Below, piece after piece: positions 35,279 to 46,985 of a stretch of 64,000 nt of DNA. The stretch's first letter is position 1; every line of letters begins with the position of its first letter. The stretch covers positions 16,394,178 through 16,458,177 of the forward strand of contig NC_092579.1 in assembly GCF_037975245.1 (NCBI RefSeq), given 5' to 3'. Under the pieces are notes generated by a model. The model had not been told where the DNA came from. It did no database searches and was given only the letters and a program-made list of their open reading frames with translations. The position numbers were made by a program, and so were the translations under genes. This DNA comes from Apostichopus japonicus. Its lineage: Eukaryota > Echinodermata > Holothuroidea > Aspidochirotida > Stichopodidae.

Positions 35279-36417
35279 GTTAAGGAGATTTGGATTGCCC
35301 TCATATGAAAGATGCATAGATCACCAGCATTGATATTTGCCACTAATTCATTTGTGGCATTTCCCAACATATTTGTGGGCAGCAAGGATTACCTATTAAT
35401 TTATTTAAGTTGACATTTTAAAAAGTTTACATATAAAATACAATTCAGATACATTACAAATTTTACATTGGATCTAAGAATATTTTTTCTATTGTTATTG
35501 GCTTTTATGCAAAGAACGGATAACAGTATCTAGAGATATGTACAATTTAAGATGTAGAACTATACTGGTAAAGTAGGTACAAATGTATATATTAAAACAA
35601 AACAAATAATGGGATAAACGTAACGACACTTCCACAGTGAATCTAGAAATACCTACTATGTGAAATAATAGAAAAGAATCACCTATTTAGTGATAAAATA
35701 GATCACATTTAAATACAGAATAACAAAAAAACATGAATACAAACTTAGAAAAAAAACAGGAAATTTCTTAAATTGTAATATGTGTATTGTACATAGTATA
35801 TATAGATCTAATACACACTTTGTGAAACAATGGAATAAAGACATATATGTAGCAATTACCTACATAAGACACATTAAATACATTACCCCCCCCCCATAAA
35901 AAAAAACCTTTATTAAGTTTAATATAGTTAAGGGATAGATGAAACATTAATTAAATACAGAATTATAGGCAGGCATTTTAATACCAAAGAATGCAGTTAA
36001 GTTTTAAAGATACTTTCACAATAAAAATTTGACATCATTATGGATATTAGGTATAAAATTACAGTAAATTTAAAGATCAAAACCAACATGAAACTAGCAG
36101 TGCGGCTATGATGATATGTACATGGCCAACATAGTCTATTGGGTAGTAAAAGTAACTTACATATGAAATATAGAACTCTAGCATTTGAATAAATGCATTA
36201 ATTTCAATTCATTCTTAGTTTGGCACACAGTAACTTTGTATAAATTTATATTTGTTTCCAGCTGCCGAAAAAATTTCATGACTACTACTTTTTTTGTCGT
36301 CCAATTTTTCTTATTTTTGAACAATTTCCATGAATGTTTTGTTGCTAGTCCTTTAGGTACCATGTCAAAAGCTGCAAAAAAGCTGCAAACTTCAGCAGCA
36401 GCAGCAAAGTTGAATTA
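35279..36417 (+). other. Intron stretch before the U2-like sequence
   Basis: 1.1 kb of very A+T-rich sequence with a poly-C run at 35886. No exon seen. The last 60 bases have a short (gca)n run and purine-rich words. Confidence 0.5.
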
Positions 36418-36592
36418 ATATCGGCCTTTTGAACTAAGATCATGTGTAGTATCTATTCTCTTTCGAGGGGAATGGTGATGCACACCCGACGATAATCTCA
36501 CAGTCCCGATGCAAGGGAACTGTGGTTGAGAGCGGATCAGTCGTTCGGTAGTTTGGTTTTCGTGCCCAGGTTCTTTCCTGGGCGACTTTTTT
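36418..36592 (+). ncRNA. U2-snRNA-like 5' end on a structured sequence with a T run
   Basis: 36421-36462 reads tcggccttttg, ctaagatca, gtgtagtatct and ttct in the order of the 5' end of metazoan U2 snRNA, with only a few changes. The branch-site-pairing GTAGTA is kept. Beyond that it departs from U2: an inner hairpin (about 36503-36536, CAGTCCC...GGGAACTG) and a terminal hairpin (gcccagg-ttcttt-cctgggc) followed by gac and a T6 run. It could be a U2 variant, a U2-derived retroposed repeat or a pseudogene. I see no upstream snRNA promoter element I can vouch for. Confidence 0.5.
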
Positions 36593-36775
36593 CTTAAAAA
36601 ATATCAAACAGTAGAGATTAATCTTGCCATATTATATATTCCTATGCAGCCTGGCTGCATGATGCTGCAGCCCCTTTCAGCATCTTTCTTTATCAGTATT
36701 TTGGACGACTGTTCTCCGAAACGTAGCATGTCTAATGTCAGCGTAAAAAAATCATTAATCTTTTTCCATGAACAG

Positions 36776-37045
36776 CCACCAATGCCAACCTAGAAGTTAC
36801 AACGACTACCAACTCGGTGGATGTTAGTTTTGTTCCCACCTCCCAGGATCTCTATATTCTGACGATCGTGGACGTCAACGGTAACCCGATAAACACACAA
36901 GTGTTTGAACAGACGGATGCCGTAAACGGCATTGTAATGTTCACCCAAGGCAATCTGAATCCTAACCAGGATTATACAGTCACGCTGGAGATCGACACTC
37001 CAGATGGTACCTTCCCAATCAGTACCTCAGTAATACAAACAACTG
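36776..37045 (+). CDS. Exon e31: FN3 domain
   Basis: 90 codons, phase 1-1, acceptor catgaacag, donor gtaagt at 37046. ATNANLEVTTTTNSVDVSF (Phe in strand B), LYILTIVDVNGNPI, and QGNLNPNQDYTVTLEI as the E-F part. Middle of an EGF-FN3-EGF cassette (e30-e31-e32). Confidence 0.9.
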
Positions 37046-37790
37046 GTAAGTCATTTTGTTTCTCACCACATTCCATTTTCGTTTTTTCACTGAACAGCAT
37101 TATTATTTAATACAGTACACTGAATAGTACCTTTTTTTTTCGTTGAGCCTAAGTATTAACATGAAGAGAACTTTGTAAAGAGGGCTTTTTGGATTGGTTA
37201 ATCAACTTGAAGTTTAAATTGTTTAGTTGTATAAAGTTGTAAAGTTGATAGGAGCAAAGCTAATACCAAAATAATAATTTTGCTCCAATTAATCGATATA
37301 GCTGTTTCAAAACAAACATCTCTCTCCTTTTCTTAGACTATTTGTGTTCATGTTACTTTATCTTCTAAGTAACAAGCTTCTTAATATTTCCCACATCCAT
37401 TGTAATCATGAATGCAACAAGCTAACAACAATGCGTCTTTCCAAATGCACGGGATAACGATGTAAATAATGCTGCATATTTAACGAACTGCTGTATTAAT
37501 ATAGGTGAAATGGTTCAACGTAAGGTCACTGTATCATTTTGTCCACAGGGGAAGGATCATCGTGTAGTATGACTAACATAAATAAAACTAGGAACTTGTA
37601 TATTTCTGTACCCCGTTTCTGTGGTATTCAGTATCTCAGTTGTTTTGTCATTTGTTTTGTTTTTTGTAACTATAACATTTGATATATTGGAAATGCAGAA
37701 TCAGGGGTTAAAAATCGGTCGCCATAGCAACCAAGTACTTTGAAAACGATGTCGTAACTTCTATGTCATGATTCTCGTTTTCTTTTGCAG

Positions 37791-37907
37791 CGCCGTGCGA
37801 TACACTGCCCTGTCAAAATGGTGGAATCTGTGTTAATTCTGCTGCATCTATAACAGGTTATCAGTGTGTTTGTCCGACTGATTTTGACGGTGCAAATTGT
37901 GAGATAG
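37791..37907 (+). CDS. Exon e32: EGF-like domain following an FN3
   Basis: 39 codons, phase 1-1, acceptor tcttttgcag, donor gtgcgt at 37908. APCDTLPCQNGGIC, long loop VNSAASITGYQC, CPTDFDGANC. The loop is close to those of e40 (SAASQTGY) and e48 (TTSQITGY). Confidence 0.92.
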
Positions 37908-39035
37908 GTGCGTATAGAGTGAAACATTTTCTTCTTTTGTTGGTGCAGGGGTGGGCAGAGGGATGGGGGTGGGGGGGTTGAGAGTCTTGTAATGTAATAT
38001 CTTGATCCCTGTGAATGAGTAAAGATTTCGAGTACAAAATTTGTGGTACAAAATTTTTGGCATAAGTGTTACATTACATGTCGACAGGTTTTTGCCTGTC
38101 AAGATTTGCCATGAGTAATTAAACTATCAAAAGCACGTTGCTGGTACACTTCTGACATTCCAAATGTTAACCCAGGCATTTGAGGAGTGTCCAAGTAGAC
38201 AACATTTAAGGGAGAGAAAATGGGGAATCGGGATTCAAAGGTGCAAGGTGTGAAATACTTCTTACCAAAACAAATATCGGTGCATAATTTTCTATAGATT
38301 TAGAAATAGTGTTTCACTGGAAATCTATGTCAAACAAACTAGCCCTACTTGGCTTCAGGCCATATTTGGTGCAGTCATTAAATGTGTTAACAAGAGTTAC
38401 TTTGTGTAATGGTGATCATTACTTCAAGTTCTTGAATTTTAGCTTGCCAATTGGTTCTGCTGTCTTGAAGGGCAATCACATGTATAGAGCAGATAATAGG
38501 TTGATTAATAGCACTAATATAAATGGGCCCGTATAGACGATAAACGATAATTGCTGTAACAAACTGAATGTATCCCGTCTTCCATCTTTGGTAGCACTTC
38601 CATTATTCAAAATCCCAATCTTGTGGTAAACCTACTTAAAATCCAAAAACTGTGGGTTGTCACCTTTTCCAATGCTTTCATCTTAAGTGAAAGCTGTCAG
38701 ATGTTGTTATGAAAGTGTGTTGCTATGCAGAAATGCATTGTGGTAGCTGTGTATATACAGACAAGATGATAGTGAATGTATTTGAGTTTTAAGCTTTTCG
38801 AATAGGAAACCTGTCGAAAGTTGGCCTGTCGGTTGTTTTTAAATTTTTGTTTTTACATTTTTGTTTTTGTTTTTTTGTGTTTTACATTTTTGTTTTTACA
38901 TTTTTACATTTTACATTTTTTACATTTTACATGTTTTTACATATTTGATAGCAACAGTGCATGATGAAAACTTATACATAAGTTCCAGTGCATGTATGGT
39001 TCTCATGTTCTGTTAATATACCTTATAAGGTATTT
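37908..39035. other. First part of the 9.1-kb intron
   Basis: A+T-rich, with a low-complexity (tttttacatttttgt)n stretch at 38835-38945. Contains no EGF or FN3 exon. Its right end holds the probable 3' end of the nested minus-strand gene. Confidence 0.5.
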
Positions 39036-39041
39036 TTTATT
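39036..39041 (-). promoter_or_regulatory. Candidate poly(A) signal of the nested LRR gene
   Basis: Read on the minus strand this is AATAAA, about 310 bases after the stop of the LRR gene. Other A+T-rich near-matches lie around it (39017-39070), so the exact site is uncertain. Confidence 0.45.
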
Positions 39042-39349
39042 AATAAATATATTAATTAATATACCTTATTGATACCTGACAAGTTTAAATCCTATTTTGC
39101 TGGCTGAGATTCATGAAATCCTGCCAGGCTGCAGACTTGTGTCTATCAACTAGTTTGATGTTGATGTAAATCCTCCACATTATCCACATCCTCTGTATGG
39201 ATCCTCCCAGTTGTGGGTTTGTCATGGTTGTTCAGTTCTTTGTGGTTACCATCAGTGTCAGTTTCGTTGCACAATCCTACTTCCCCATCTGAGCTATCAT
39301 CCCTCGTCTGATTCTGAACTGCTCGGATGTTGTCATTCAAAGAGAGATT

Positions 39350-41908
39350 TTACAGATCTGTTTCGAGTATGCCAGGATTAACCGATGATCCATTCAGCTG
39401 CTCATCGGCAGTGTGGTGGGACTCAATATCAACAGATTCATCTGTGTCTGACACGGAGGTCTTATCGTTAGACTCTCTATTAGGGGTTTCTGCATGTATC
39501 GTAGTACGTACTGCAGGAACTGGGGTGAAAGTGTCACCTTTCTTGGAACTATCCGTTTCATTCTGGTGGACATCGATCCTGGTACTGTTGTCGCTTTCAG
39601 TTCCATCTTCGTCCTTGTCCGAACCTTGTTCTGCTCCAGCTCCAGTGTTCTCATCATTGTTCTCGTTCGATGCCTCGTTAGTCACTCCCATTTGTTGAGC
39701 TTCCTTCGAGATTTTCCTCTTGTTCTTCCCGGTATAAGTCTTCATCGTGAGTGTTCTCGATTCGTCTTCTGTCGAGAGATTAGTTGAAAATGGCCGTACC
39801 ACCACACCTCTAATTATTTGATATATACTTAACGTGCTGTTTCTTCCTCCTCCCTCCTCCTCATCATCATCCTCATCGGACTCCGGGTCAGATCCAAGAA
39901 AGAGAGTGCTTAATCGCGATGTTACCCTGACTTTCCAATATTTAGCATTTTGATCCTTGTTATCTTCTCCTTGGTGACCTAGGTCCTTTCTGCAAAGTAT
40001 TATACAGCAGATGATGAACAGTACTATCACAAATAATGCGATCACAGCTGCAATGACGCCCCCTATTACCGCAGTCCTTCTCGATGTACCAATAACACTT
40101 GTCATCTTCGTTGTGGCTTCATTGGGCTGTCCTTCGGAAATCTCATTAGAGTCGCTCTGTGATGAAGTCATTGTTGATATATCAATGTCGCTACTCGTCA
40201 CAACTAATGTGGCTTTATTTGGCTGTCCGTCCGATATCTCACTAGTGTCGCTTTGTGGTGAAGTCCTTGTTGATATTCCACTATCACTTGTCATCTTCGT
40301 TGTGGTTTTATTTAGCTGTCCGTCCGATATCTCACTAGTGTCGCTTTGTGGTGAAGTCCTTGTTGATATTCCACTATCACTTGTCATCTTCGTTGTGGTT
40401 TTATTTAGCTGTCCGTCAGATATCTCACTCACGTTGCTCTGTGGTGAAGTCGTTGTTGATATTCCACTACCACTTGTCATCTTTGTTGTGGCTTCACTTG
40501 GTTGTCCATCGGATATCTCACTCACGTCGCTCTGTGGTGAAGTCGTTGTTGATATTCCACTATCACTTGTCAACTTTGTTGTGGCTTCACTTGGTTGTCC
40601 ATTGGGTATCTCACTCACATCACTTTGTGGTGAAGTTGTTGTTGATATTCCACTATCACTTGTCATCTTCGTTGTAGTTTCATTTGGTTGTCCATCGGAT
40701 ATCTCACTCACATCGCTTTGTGGTGAAGCCGTTGTTGATATTCCACTATCACTTGTCATCTTCGTTGTGGCTTCACTTGGTTGTCCATCGGATATCTCAC
40801 TCACATCACTTTGTGGTGAAGTTGTTGTTGATATTCCACTATCACTTGTCATCTTTGTTGTGGCTTCACTTGGTTGTCCATCGGATATCTCACTCACATC
40901 ACTTTGTGGTGAAGTCATTGTTGATATTCCACTATCACTTGTCATCTTCGTTGTGGCTTCACTTGGTTGTCCATCAGATATCTCACTCACATCGCTCTGT
41001 GGTGAAGTCGTTGTTGATATTCCATTACCACTTGTCATCTTCGTTGTGGCTTCACTTGGTTGTCCATCAGATATCTCACTCACATCCCTGTCTGGTGTTG
41101 TTGTTGTTGCCACCTGTGTAGTCTGAAAACACTCCACAGGAATGCTCCATTCGTCAATCACTGTTAATACTGTCTGGAAGGTACAAGTTGCATCATCGCA
41201 ACTGGACCTCAGCCTCTCTACACTGACTTTAAGGTACACGGCACCGCAGTTACAGATCCAAGGATTATCAATCAAACAAATGGTACTTACATTCTCATTC
41301 AAAACATCAAAAACTCCGTCTGGAACAGAAGATAGTAAGTTTCCACCGAGTTGTAAAGATTTTAGGCTTGTAAGTCCTTTGAATGCATCAGCTGCAATGG
41401 ATGTGATATTGTTTGCGCTTAAATCCAAGTTCAGAAGGTTTGGGTTCTTGGCGAAAATCTGGCTTGGAATTTCTTCAAGTTGGTTACTACTCAAGTTTAA
41501 ACCTGTAAGGTCTTGTAATTGACTAAGAACGTCTATCGGAATGGACGTCAGTTTATTTGAGCCCAAGCCCAATTTCCTCAAGTTTGTCAAATTTTGGAAT
41601 GTGCCGTTGGCGATAGACGAGATACTGTTGTTATCGAGTTGGATAGTTTCTAGATCCAATAGATTTATCAGCGGCAGGAGTTGATCTGCACTTAAAACTG
41701 TGTCAAATCCAAAGTCGTTCCCAGATAGAATTAAAGAGGTCGTATTTGACGGAATTCCCTCCGGTACATTTCGTAGCTGTTCGCTTTCACAGTTGACCTC
41801 AAAACCTTCCTCTGAGTTTCTACAGGTACACATTAATGGACATGGACTGGCAATATATAGTAATGTTGAAAATAGGAGAAAGAAAAGGACAGTGCGCGAG
41901 ACTTCCAT
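39350..41908 (-). CDS. Nested gene: LRR type I membrane protein with mucin-like repeat stalk
   Basis: 852 residues in one open exon, antisense inside the e32-e33 intron. Order: signal peptide about 1-22 (MEVSRTVLFFLLFSTLLYIA); LRRNT from about 23 (CPLMCTC); about six to seven leucine-rich repeats (57-210) with several N-glycosylation sites; LRRCT about 215-262 (NPWICNCG, paired Cys); a stalk of eleven 31-residue Ser/Thr-rich repeats from 275; a membrane helix about 612-640 followed by RK; a tail of about 210 residues with an acidic run and a C-terminal ETDL fitting class I PDZ ligands. Start: a longer frame begins at 41959, but on the minus strand a splice acceptor (ttttcgttttgcag) abuts the ATG at 41908. 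That ATG also starts an ideal signal peptide, so I choose it and expect a non-coding 5' exon further up. Likely an adhesion or recognition receptor; no closer family claimed. Confidence 0.9.
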   Translation of the reverse strand: MEVSRTVLFFLLFSTLLYIASPCPLMCTCRNSEEGFEVNCESEQLRNVPEGIPSNTTSLILSGNDFGFDTVLSADQLLPLINLLDLETIQLDNNSISSIANGTFQNLTNLRKLGLGSNKLTSIPIDVLSQLQDLTGLNLSSNQLEEIPSQIFAKNPNLLNLDLSANNITSIAADAFKGLTSLKSLQLGGNLLSSVPDGVFDVLNENVSTICLIDNPWICNCGAVYLKVSVERLRSSCDDATCTFQTVLTVIDEWSIPVECFQTTQVATTTTPDRDVSEISDGQPSEATTKMTSGNGISTTTSPQSDVSEISDGQPSEATTKMTSDSGISTMTSPQSDVSEISDGQPSEATTKMTSDSGISTTTSPQSDVSEISDGQPSEATTKMTSDSGISTTASPQSDVSEISDGQPNETTTKMTSDSGISTTTSPQSDVSEIPNGQPSEATTKLTSDSGISTTTSPQSDVSEISDGQPSEATTKMTSGSGISTTTSPQSNVSEISDGQLNKTTTKMTSDSGISTRTSPQSDTSEISDGQLNKTTTKMTSDSGISTRTSPQSDTSEISDGQPNKATLVVTSSDIDISTMTSSQSDSNEISEGQPNEATTKMTSVIGTSRRTAVIGGVIAAVIALFVIVLFIICCIILCRKDLGHQGEDNKDQNAKYWKVRVTSRLSTLFLGSDPESDEDDDEEEGGGRNSTLSIYQIIRGVVVRPFSTNLSTEDESRTLTMKTYTGKNKRKISKEAQQMGVTNEASNENNDENTGAGAEQGSDKDEDGTESDNSTRIDVHQNETDSSKKGDTFTPVPAVRTTIHAETPNRESNDKTSVSDTDESVDIESHHTADEQLNGSSVNPGILETDL
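40080..41086 (-). repeat. 93-bp coding minisatellite of the LRR protein stalk
   Basis: Eleven tandem copies of a 93-base unit, each encoding a variant of DVSEISDGQPSEATTKMTS then DSGISTTTSPQS. The middle copies are nearly identical. Copies near the membrane (QLNKTTTK, RTSPQSDT, and the last two) have diverged. Being a multiple of three, copy-number change keeps the frame. The open frames on the + strand here are artefacts of the repeat. Confidence 0.95.
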
Positions 41909-41925
41909 CTGCAAAACGAAAATAA
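41909..41925 (-). promoter_or_regulatory. Splice acceptor directly before the LRR start codon
   Basis: Read on the minus strand, a T-rich tract ends in gttttgcag immediately 5' of ATGGAAGTC. It implies at least one upstream, probably non-coding, exon of the nested gene at higher coordinates. I could not locate it. Confidence 0.7.
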
Positions 41926-44900
41926 GGAAAGGAATTAAATAATATGCAACTTTTGCCAAGGGGTAAAAAACAAATTAATACATGAAAAAAAAATATCAAA
42001 AAAATAAGTAAAAACCTGCATAAACAAACCTTTTAAATTGTGCAGTAATGAGTTTATACAGTATGGTAGTTACTGAAATAGCTTGGATGTAAACCAATAA
42101 ACCGCAAAGCTGGGGATTAAATATTGATGTAGGGGGATTAATACGGTTGTATTATCTCCTATTTGTTGGGACTAATTATCGAAAGAGTCGATGGACTGGT
42201 TCATGCCAATGTGCCGTTCAATTGTTAGTCATGCAAATGCAATTATAGTTTGGAAGAAACTGAAGACTTCAATCTCAGTATGATGATTTATTCCTGATTT
42301 GAACAGTTTTTATAGGATTCTTCATAAAATATATCCCTTCTATAGAAGTAAGTGTATTTCATTAGCTATGTTTAATATGTACCTAAGATTGGATTGGTTA
42401 ACTACGGCCATGGTAAATTTAGAGTCAGTGAGACTAATTTTGTGTAACATGCAGTATTTTCATCATATGATATTCTGTGCAAAATATTCTCCTGTTATTC
42501 ATTTTGTGAGGTAACCCCCTATCTGTTATTTGCGACTGCCTCGCAGAAATATTACCTACATCGCCGCCTCACTGTTCTAGAGAAGGAATCAAAGATGCAA
42601 TGATTGCAATCCAACTTTTTTAACCCATGCCATCATCTTACATTAAAAAATTGGCTTTGAACACTAAATTATAGCAATAAATAAAAGCTCTTCTGCTTAT
42701 TTAACATAGTTTTTTCATCTAATTTATTGCTAGGGTGATTGTCATTAGGATGTCATATTGCGGGACGACCATGCCCCAGACCCCTTGCCCATGGGATGCT
42801 CCAGCCCTTCAGTTTCACTAACCAGTTACAGCTTCCCACATGAGCAACCCCAGGGGAAACGTTGTATTAATATTATTGGATACATGATTGGAAGTTTGGG
42901 AGATCATTACACATTATACGTTTTTGCACTTTTATACTAAAAAAAAGAAAAAATTGCTTTACAAGTTACTTTTTAAAAAACTTTAATATCTAAAATAGTT
43001 AATGTATCCTGAGCTGCTGCAGTCTAGTGAGTGCAATGGGAATTGGCATTTAAAGTACAAACAGCGATAATGTTCCTCTGAAAAATATTTGTCTAGAGGG
43101 AAAGGGAAGGAATTCACTGATGCATGAAAGGTCAAAATGTGTTGACATTTTGCGTCATTTTACTGTCGAAACCAAACGAACTACAGTATCTGCAAGTATG
43201 TATTGCTCCCATTGAAACACTAGGCTTGAATTCAATGGTTTTGGAGTCGTAAAATATTTAGTTGCTAGAGTTTTCTGCGCTAAATTTTTTAATTGAATTA
43301 AGGAAATTGTTTGGAATACATGCACTTGTTCTGTATTAAGTAATCCCTGGAAAATACGTAAAGTCACTTCATCAAACCGTTTCCTTTAATCTCATGTAAA
43401 ACAGGGTGTCAGGAAGTTTAGCTATTGAGCATCGCTTCAACCAAAAGAACTTCACTAGCTCTAGGAACAATATTCCTTCAGACCATTTCCCTCTGTAAAT
43501 AATTTGCCAATATATATAATATGTGGTCCTAAAGAAGTAAATTTTTTATAGCTGTCTTTTAACGTTGATATAAACTGTCAATATAAACCTAAATTTTAGG
43601 AATATTGGACAAACTTTCCGGTCCGAATTGATTGAGCCAATCGATATATAACTGTCTGAACCAACTTTTCTTTTTTGCTGTTCTGTTCTGCACTTTGGAG
43701 TTTGATGAAAAGAAAACAACACTTTTAATCAATTTTACAAACCATACATGGTGATCATAACAGAATTGTTGAGTTTTGTTGTTCACAGAAACACAAATTT
43801 GTGAATTCGTCTTACCCGAGGTCGATAATGCTAGTCACTAATATTCGGGGGTAAATACGGTCAAATAAATATTGTTGTAAGCAATTGACGTTATTGCACA
43901 GATGTTAGAGCTTTGCTAATCAAGGATCTCTTACCTTATCCTTTGTTCTGTTGCTAGAATTCAACCATACTGCATGTGCAACTGAATCTTTCATTTTAAT
44001 TGCGAGGTTTTCAGAGAATTACTGTAAGTGCAATTTTGTCTGGAAGTTTACAAATTTAAAACATTCGTACATCGAAGATGGATTTAGAATATGCTACAGC
44101 ATTTAAAGCAGCATTTTGCTTCCTTTTCTATGGTTTTTTGACCTCACTGATTCCACAATACCATAACGACATACATAACTAGCTTATCTATTCAAATCTT
44201 ACTTGATATGGTGGGCATAAAAGTAAAAAAATTTGAAACATTTCAAACTTTGTTTTTCTCAACGATATTTTCCGTTGGGATCCAAATAAACCTTGCCCAT
44301 AATATGAATATTTAAAAGCTACGAATGTCATTGGCCAATACTTAATACAACACCATGCTTGATTGTGTAGATTGTCTCTGGCAGTTGTACCAGGGAGCTG
44401 TTAGAGTCCAGCTCGCTGGTTGTACCAAGTTTAAATACCAACTCGTCGTTTTGAATCTACTTTTAGCAATGGCTCATAATTTAACCTGCATCTCTGATTG
44501 GTTGAATTCAAACTAGTGGGTTGGGGGAACTGTATGCAATTATTATTAAATGTGTTATTTGTCGGTGGACACTTTTTTCATTATCTGCAAATGTCCTTAA
44601 TCACTCGCCAATTAACGCTTTTGGCAGGGAAAAAACTTGGCTTATATCTTAGTTTGCTGTTTTGTGATTGATATATGTAAAAAACTTGATGGACTTGTCA
44701 AAAAAGTGGAAAATGGCGACAAAATTCAAAATGCTGCTTTAAGTGGCAGAATCAGGTGGAGGAAGTCAAACTACACAATTTTACACATTCACACTCAAGC
44801 ACACCCACATGCAAGCACAAGAAGGAGTGACAAAGTCCATACCATACAATTTTAAGAGCCCACATAAACCATATTAAAATATTATAATGTTTAAAACTGC

Positions 44901-46857
44901 ACCATTTTCAAATTTGGGATGTTGCATTTGTTTTCTTAACACAAACCTATGATAAAAATTCTTTACAAGGTAACGTCTTTATTTAATAATGAGCCATGCA
45001 TGCCAAATAGACTGGTACCGCCAGAATGGTGGGTGCCTTTATCATGAATAATTGTGGAAACGTCACCAATAATTGTGAATAAGACTGAAAACTTACCGCA
45101 AAGTTTCGTTCCGATGCTGATTAGATGCTTGGAAAATTAAGTCCAGTCTGTGTCTGGAAGGTATAGGGACAGAGTAAATGAGACCCACGTATAGATCTGC
45201 AAGGCGAGGTATAATCTCAATTTCCTTGTTTTGTTTGACACTTATGAATCATAGATTGTGATTCTGGCCAGGCGTGAAAGTTCCCAGACATGTTTAAGCA
45301 GCATGTAACAAAGAAGGTGTGATTTAGTGGTTTTATACTACGTGATGCATAGTTCTATAGTCTGTTCATTTTCTCAGGGTTAACAATGGCTGAAAATATG
45401 AGGAAATAGAAAGATCTATTCTGTTGAGTTTAGTTGAAAGAGTTAACAATGGCTGGAAGAATGAGCAAAAGGAAAAAAAACAATAAACAATGAGCAAAGA
45501 TAAATCCTTGGTTCAACTTTTCAGGCAATCTGTCAAATGTTATTCTTTTTCATTGATTTCGAAAAGAAGGAACAAGAAGTTTGCTCGTCAATTTGTTGAA
45601 GTTGTCACAGATTTAATCATTTCAGTTTTGTTATTTGTTTATTAAACATCTAATATTTAGTTTAAAATGGTATGTCTGTGTGGGTGTGTTTATGTATGTT
45701 TGTATGTGGGAGGGGAGAGAGTTCATTTAAGGATATCGATGTCGAGTTATATTCCAACCTTTAATAGTGTCACATATGTGAAGTCTATTGCTATGTTCAC
45801 ATGCATTTTAATATCTTTGATCGGGGCACTGGAGAGATCAATCTAAGTTTAATTGATCAAGATTACTGTCAAGAGAAAGAATGGTGGTAAGCGGGTACAC
45901 TATGCATCTATTGTCGCAGTTTCTCGTTCAGTTCGTTTCACTTTCAGTTTTTCGTTGCACACGGTGCACGATAGTAATTAAAACCCAAATTCTGAATTGC
46001 AAAACAGGGAGGGATTATTTTTTGGCTACAGTATATAATTGTGCTTTTCCTAGTAGAAAAGGAAAAGAGGGGGTCACTTTAAACCAGTTACATATATAAA
46101 GCAATCTTCAGATAAGGCAGATGATGATTAAACTTGGTTTCAAACCAAGTAGACTAGTTTCTTCTATAGTGCTTTGAATTAGCAGAACATCATCAGTGCG
46201 GTGGGGATGGGGGGTGGGGCAGGGTTGGGGCTTGGGGTGGGGCTTAGGGATGGGTTGAATTAGCACTAATATGTATCCATAATCAACTTACCTAAAAGAC
46301 TCTTTATTTTCCTCCTTTTACTTTAATTTGAATATGCCAAAATATATGCAATCTTCTGTCACTAATTCCTACAAGCAAAGTGAGTTTTTTCTTCTTTGAC
46401 TCATAAGGAAGGATTACCATGCAACTCAAGAATGGTTTGCTTTGGTGGGTTTCCCCCAAAGCGCAAACACCTCCCCTAAAGTCTCTTTTATTTGAAAGAC
46501 AGCCTTGAACAGTGACTGTAATAATGGATTCATACAGTGTGGTTATGGGTTAAGAGTTAAGTTCCTTGTTTACATTGAACAGTGTTCCCTATAATACAGT
46601 ATTGTTTGTTACCTGTAGCTGGGTTCCATTTATATATTGTAGGGAAAGGCCATCAATGAAAGGGAAAAATATGGAAAAACAAGTTTACTCAGTTTGACAT
46701 ATAAAAGTGATCCAGATATGAACAATTGTAAACACAGGTTTTGAAGCCCAATTAATGGATTATTTTTCTAAAATTGTTTTTGCAGTTTTTTTGATATATG
46801 TCATAGTCTAAGCAAATATATAAGAGATCTGGTTGCAAGATATATATGCCCTTAGAC
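41926..46857. other. Large intron part upstream of the nested gene
   Basis: About 4.9 kb without an EGF, FN3 or LRR exon that I can see on either strand. It should hold the promoter and 5' exon(s) of the nested minus-strand gene. It contains a G-rich run at 46199-46250 and ordinary A+T-rich sequence. No transposon with clear ends found. Confidence 0.5.
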
Positions 46858-46985
46858 CAGAGGTGGGCAACCTACAGCCCGCGGGCCACATGTGGCCCGT
46901 CAGTGATTTTTTTTTGCGGCCCGTGAGATATGGCTCTGCCGTAAGAGTTTAGAAGTGGCTGGGTCAGTGTATTTTGTATTGTAAT
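46858..46985. mobile_element. hAT-type terminal fragment
   Basis: Starts CAGAGGTGGGCAACCTACAG, then cccgcgggccacatgtggcc. This closely resembles the widespread end of hAT (Charlie-like) DNA transposons, with its characteristic G+C-rich palindrome. The matching opposite end is not found before exon e33, so it is a truncated copy ending within about 40-100 bases of a splice acceptor. Confidence 0.7.

Noticed and set aside
40011-41126. 371-codon + strand open frame opposite the LRR gene
   Set aside because: It is the antisense of the 93-bp coding repeats; a unit length divisible by three with few stops keeps several frames open. It has no domain and repeats the unit throughout.
41909-41959. Upstream Met giving an 869-residue LRR protein
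   Set aside because: The extra 17 residues lie across a strong minus-strand acceptor tract, and the shorter start gives a standard signal peptide.
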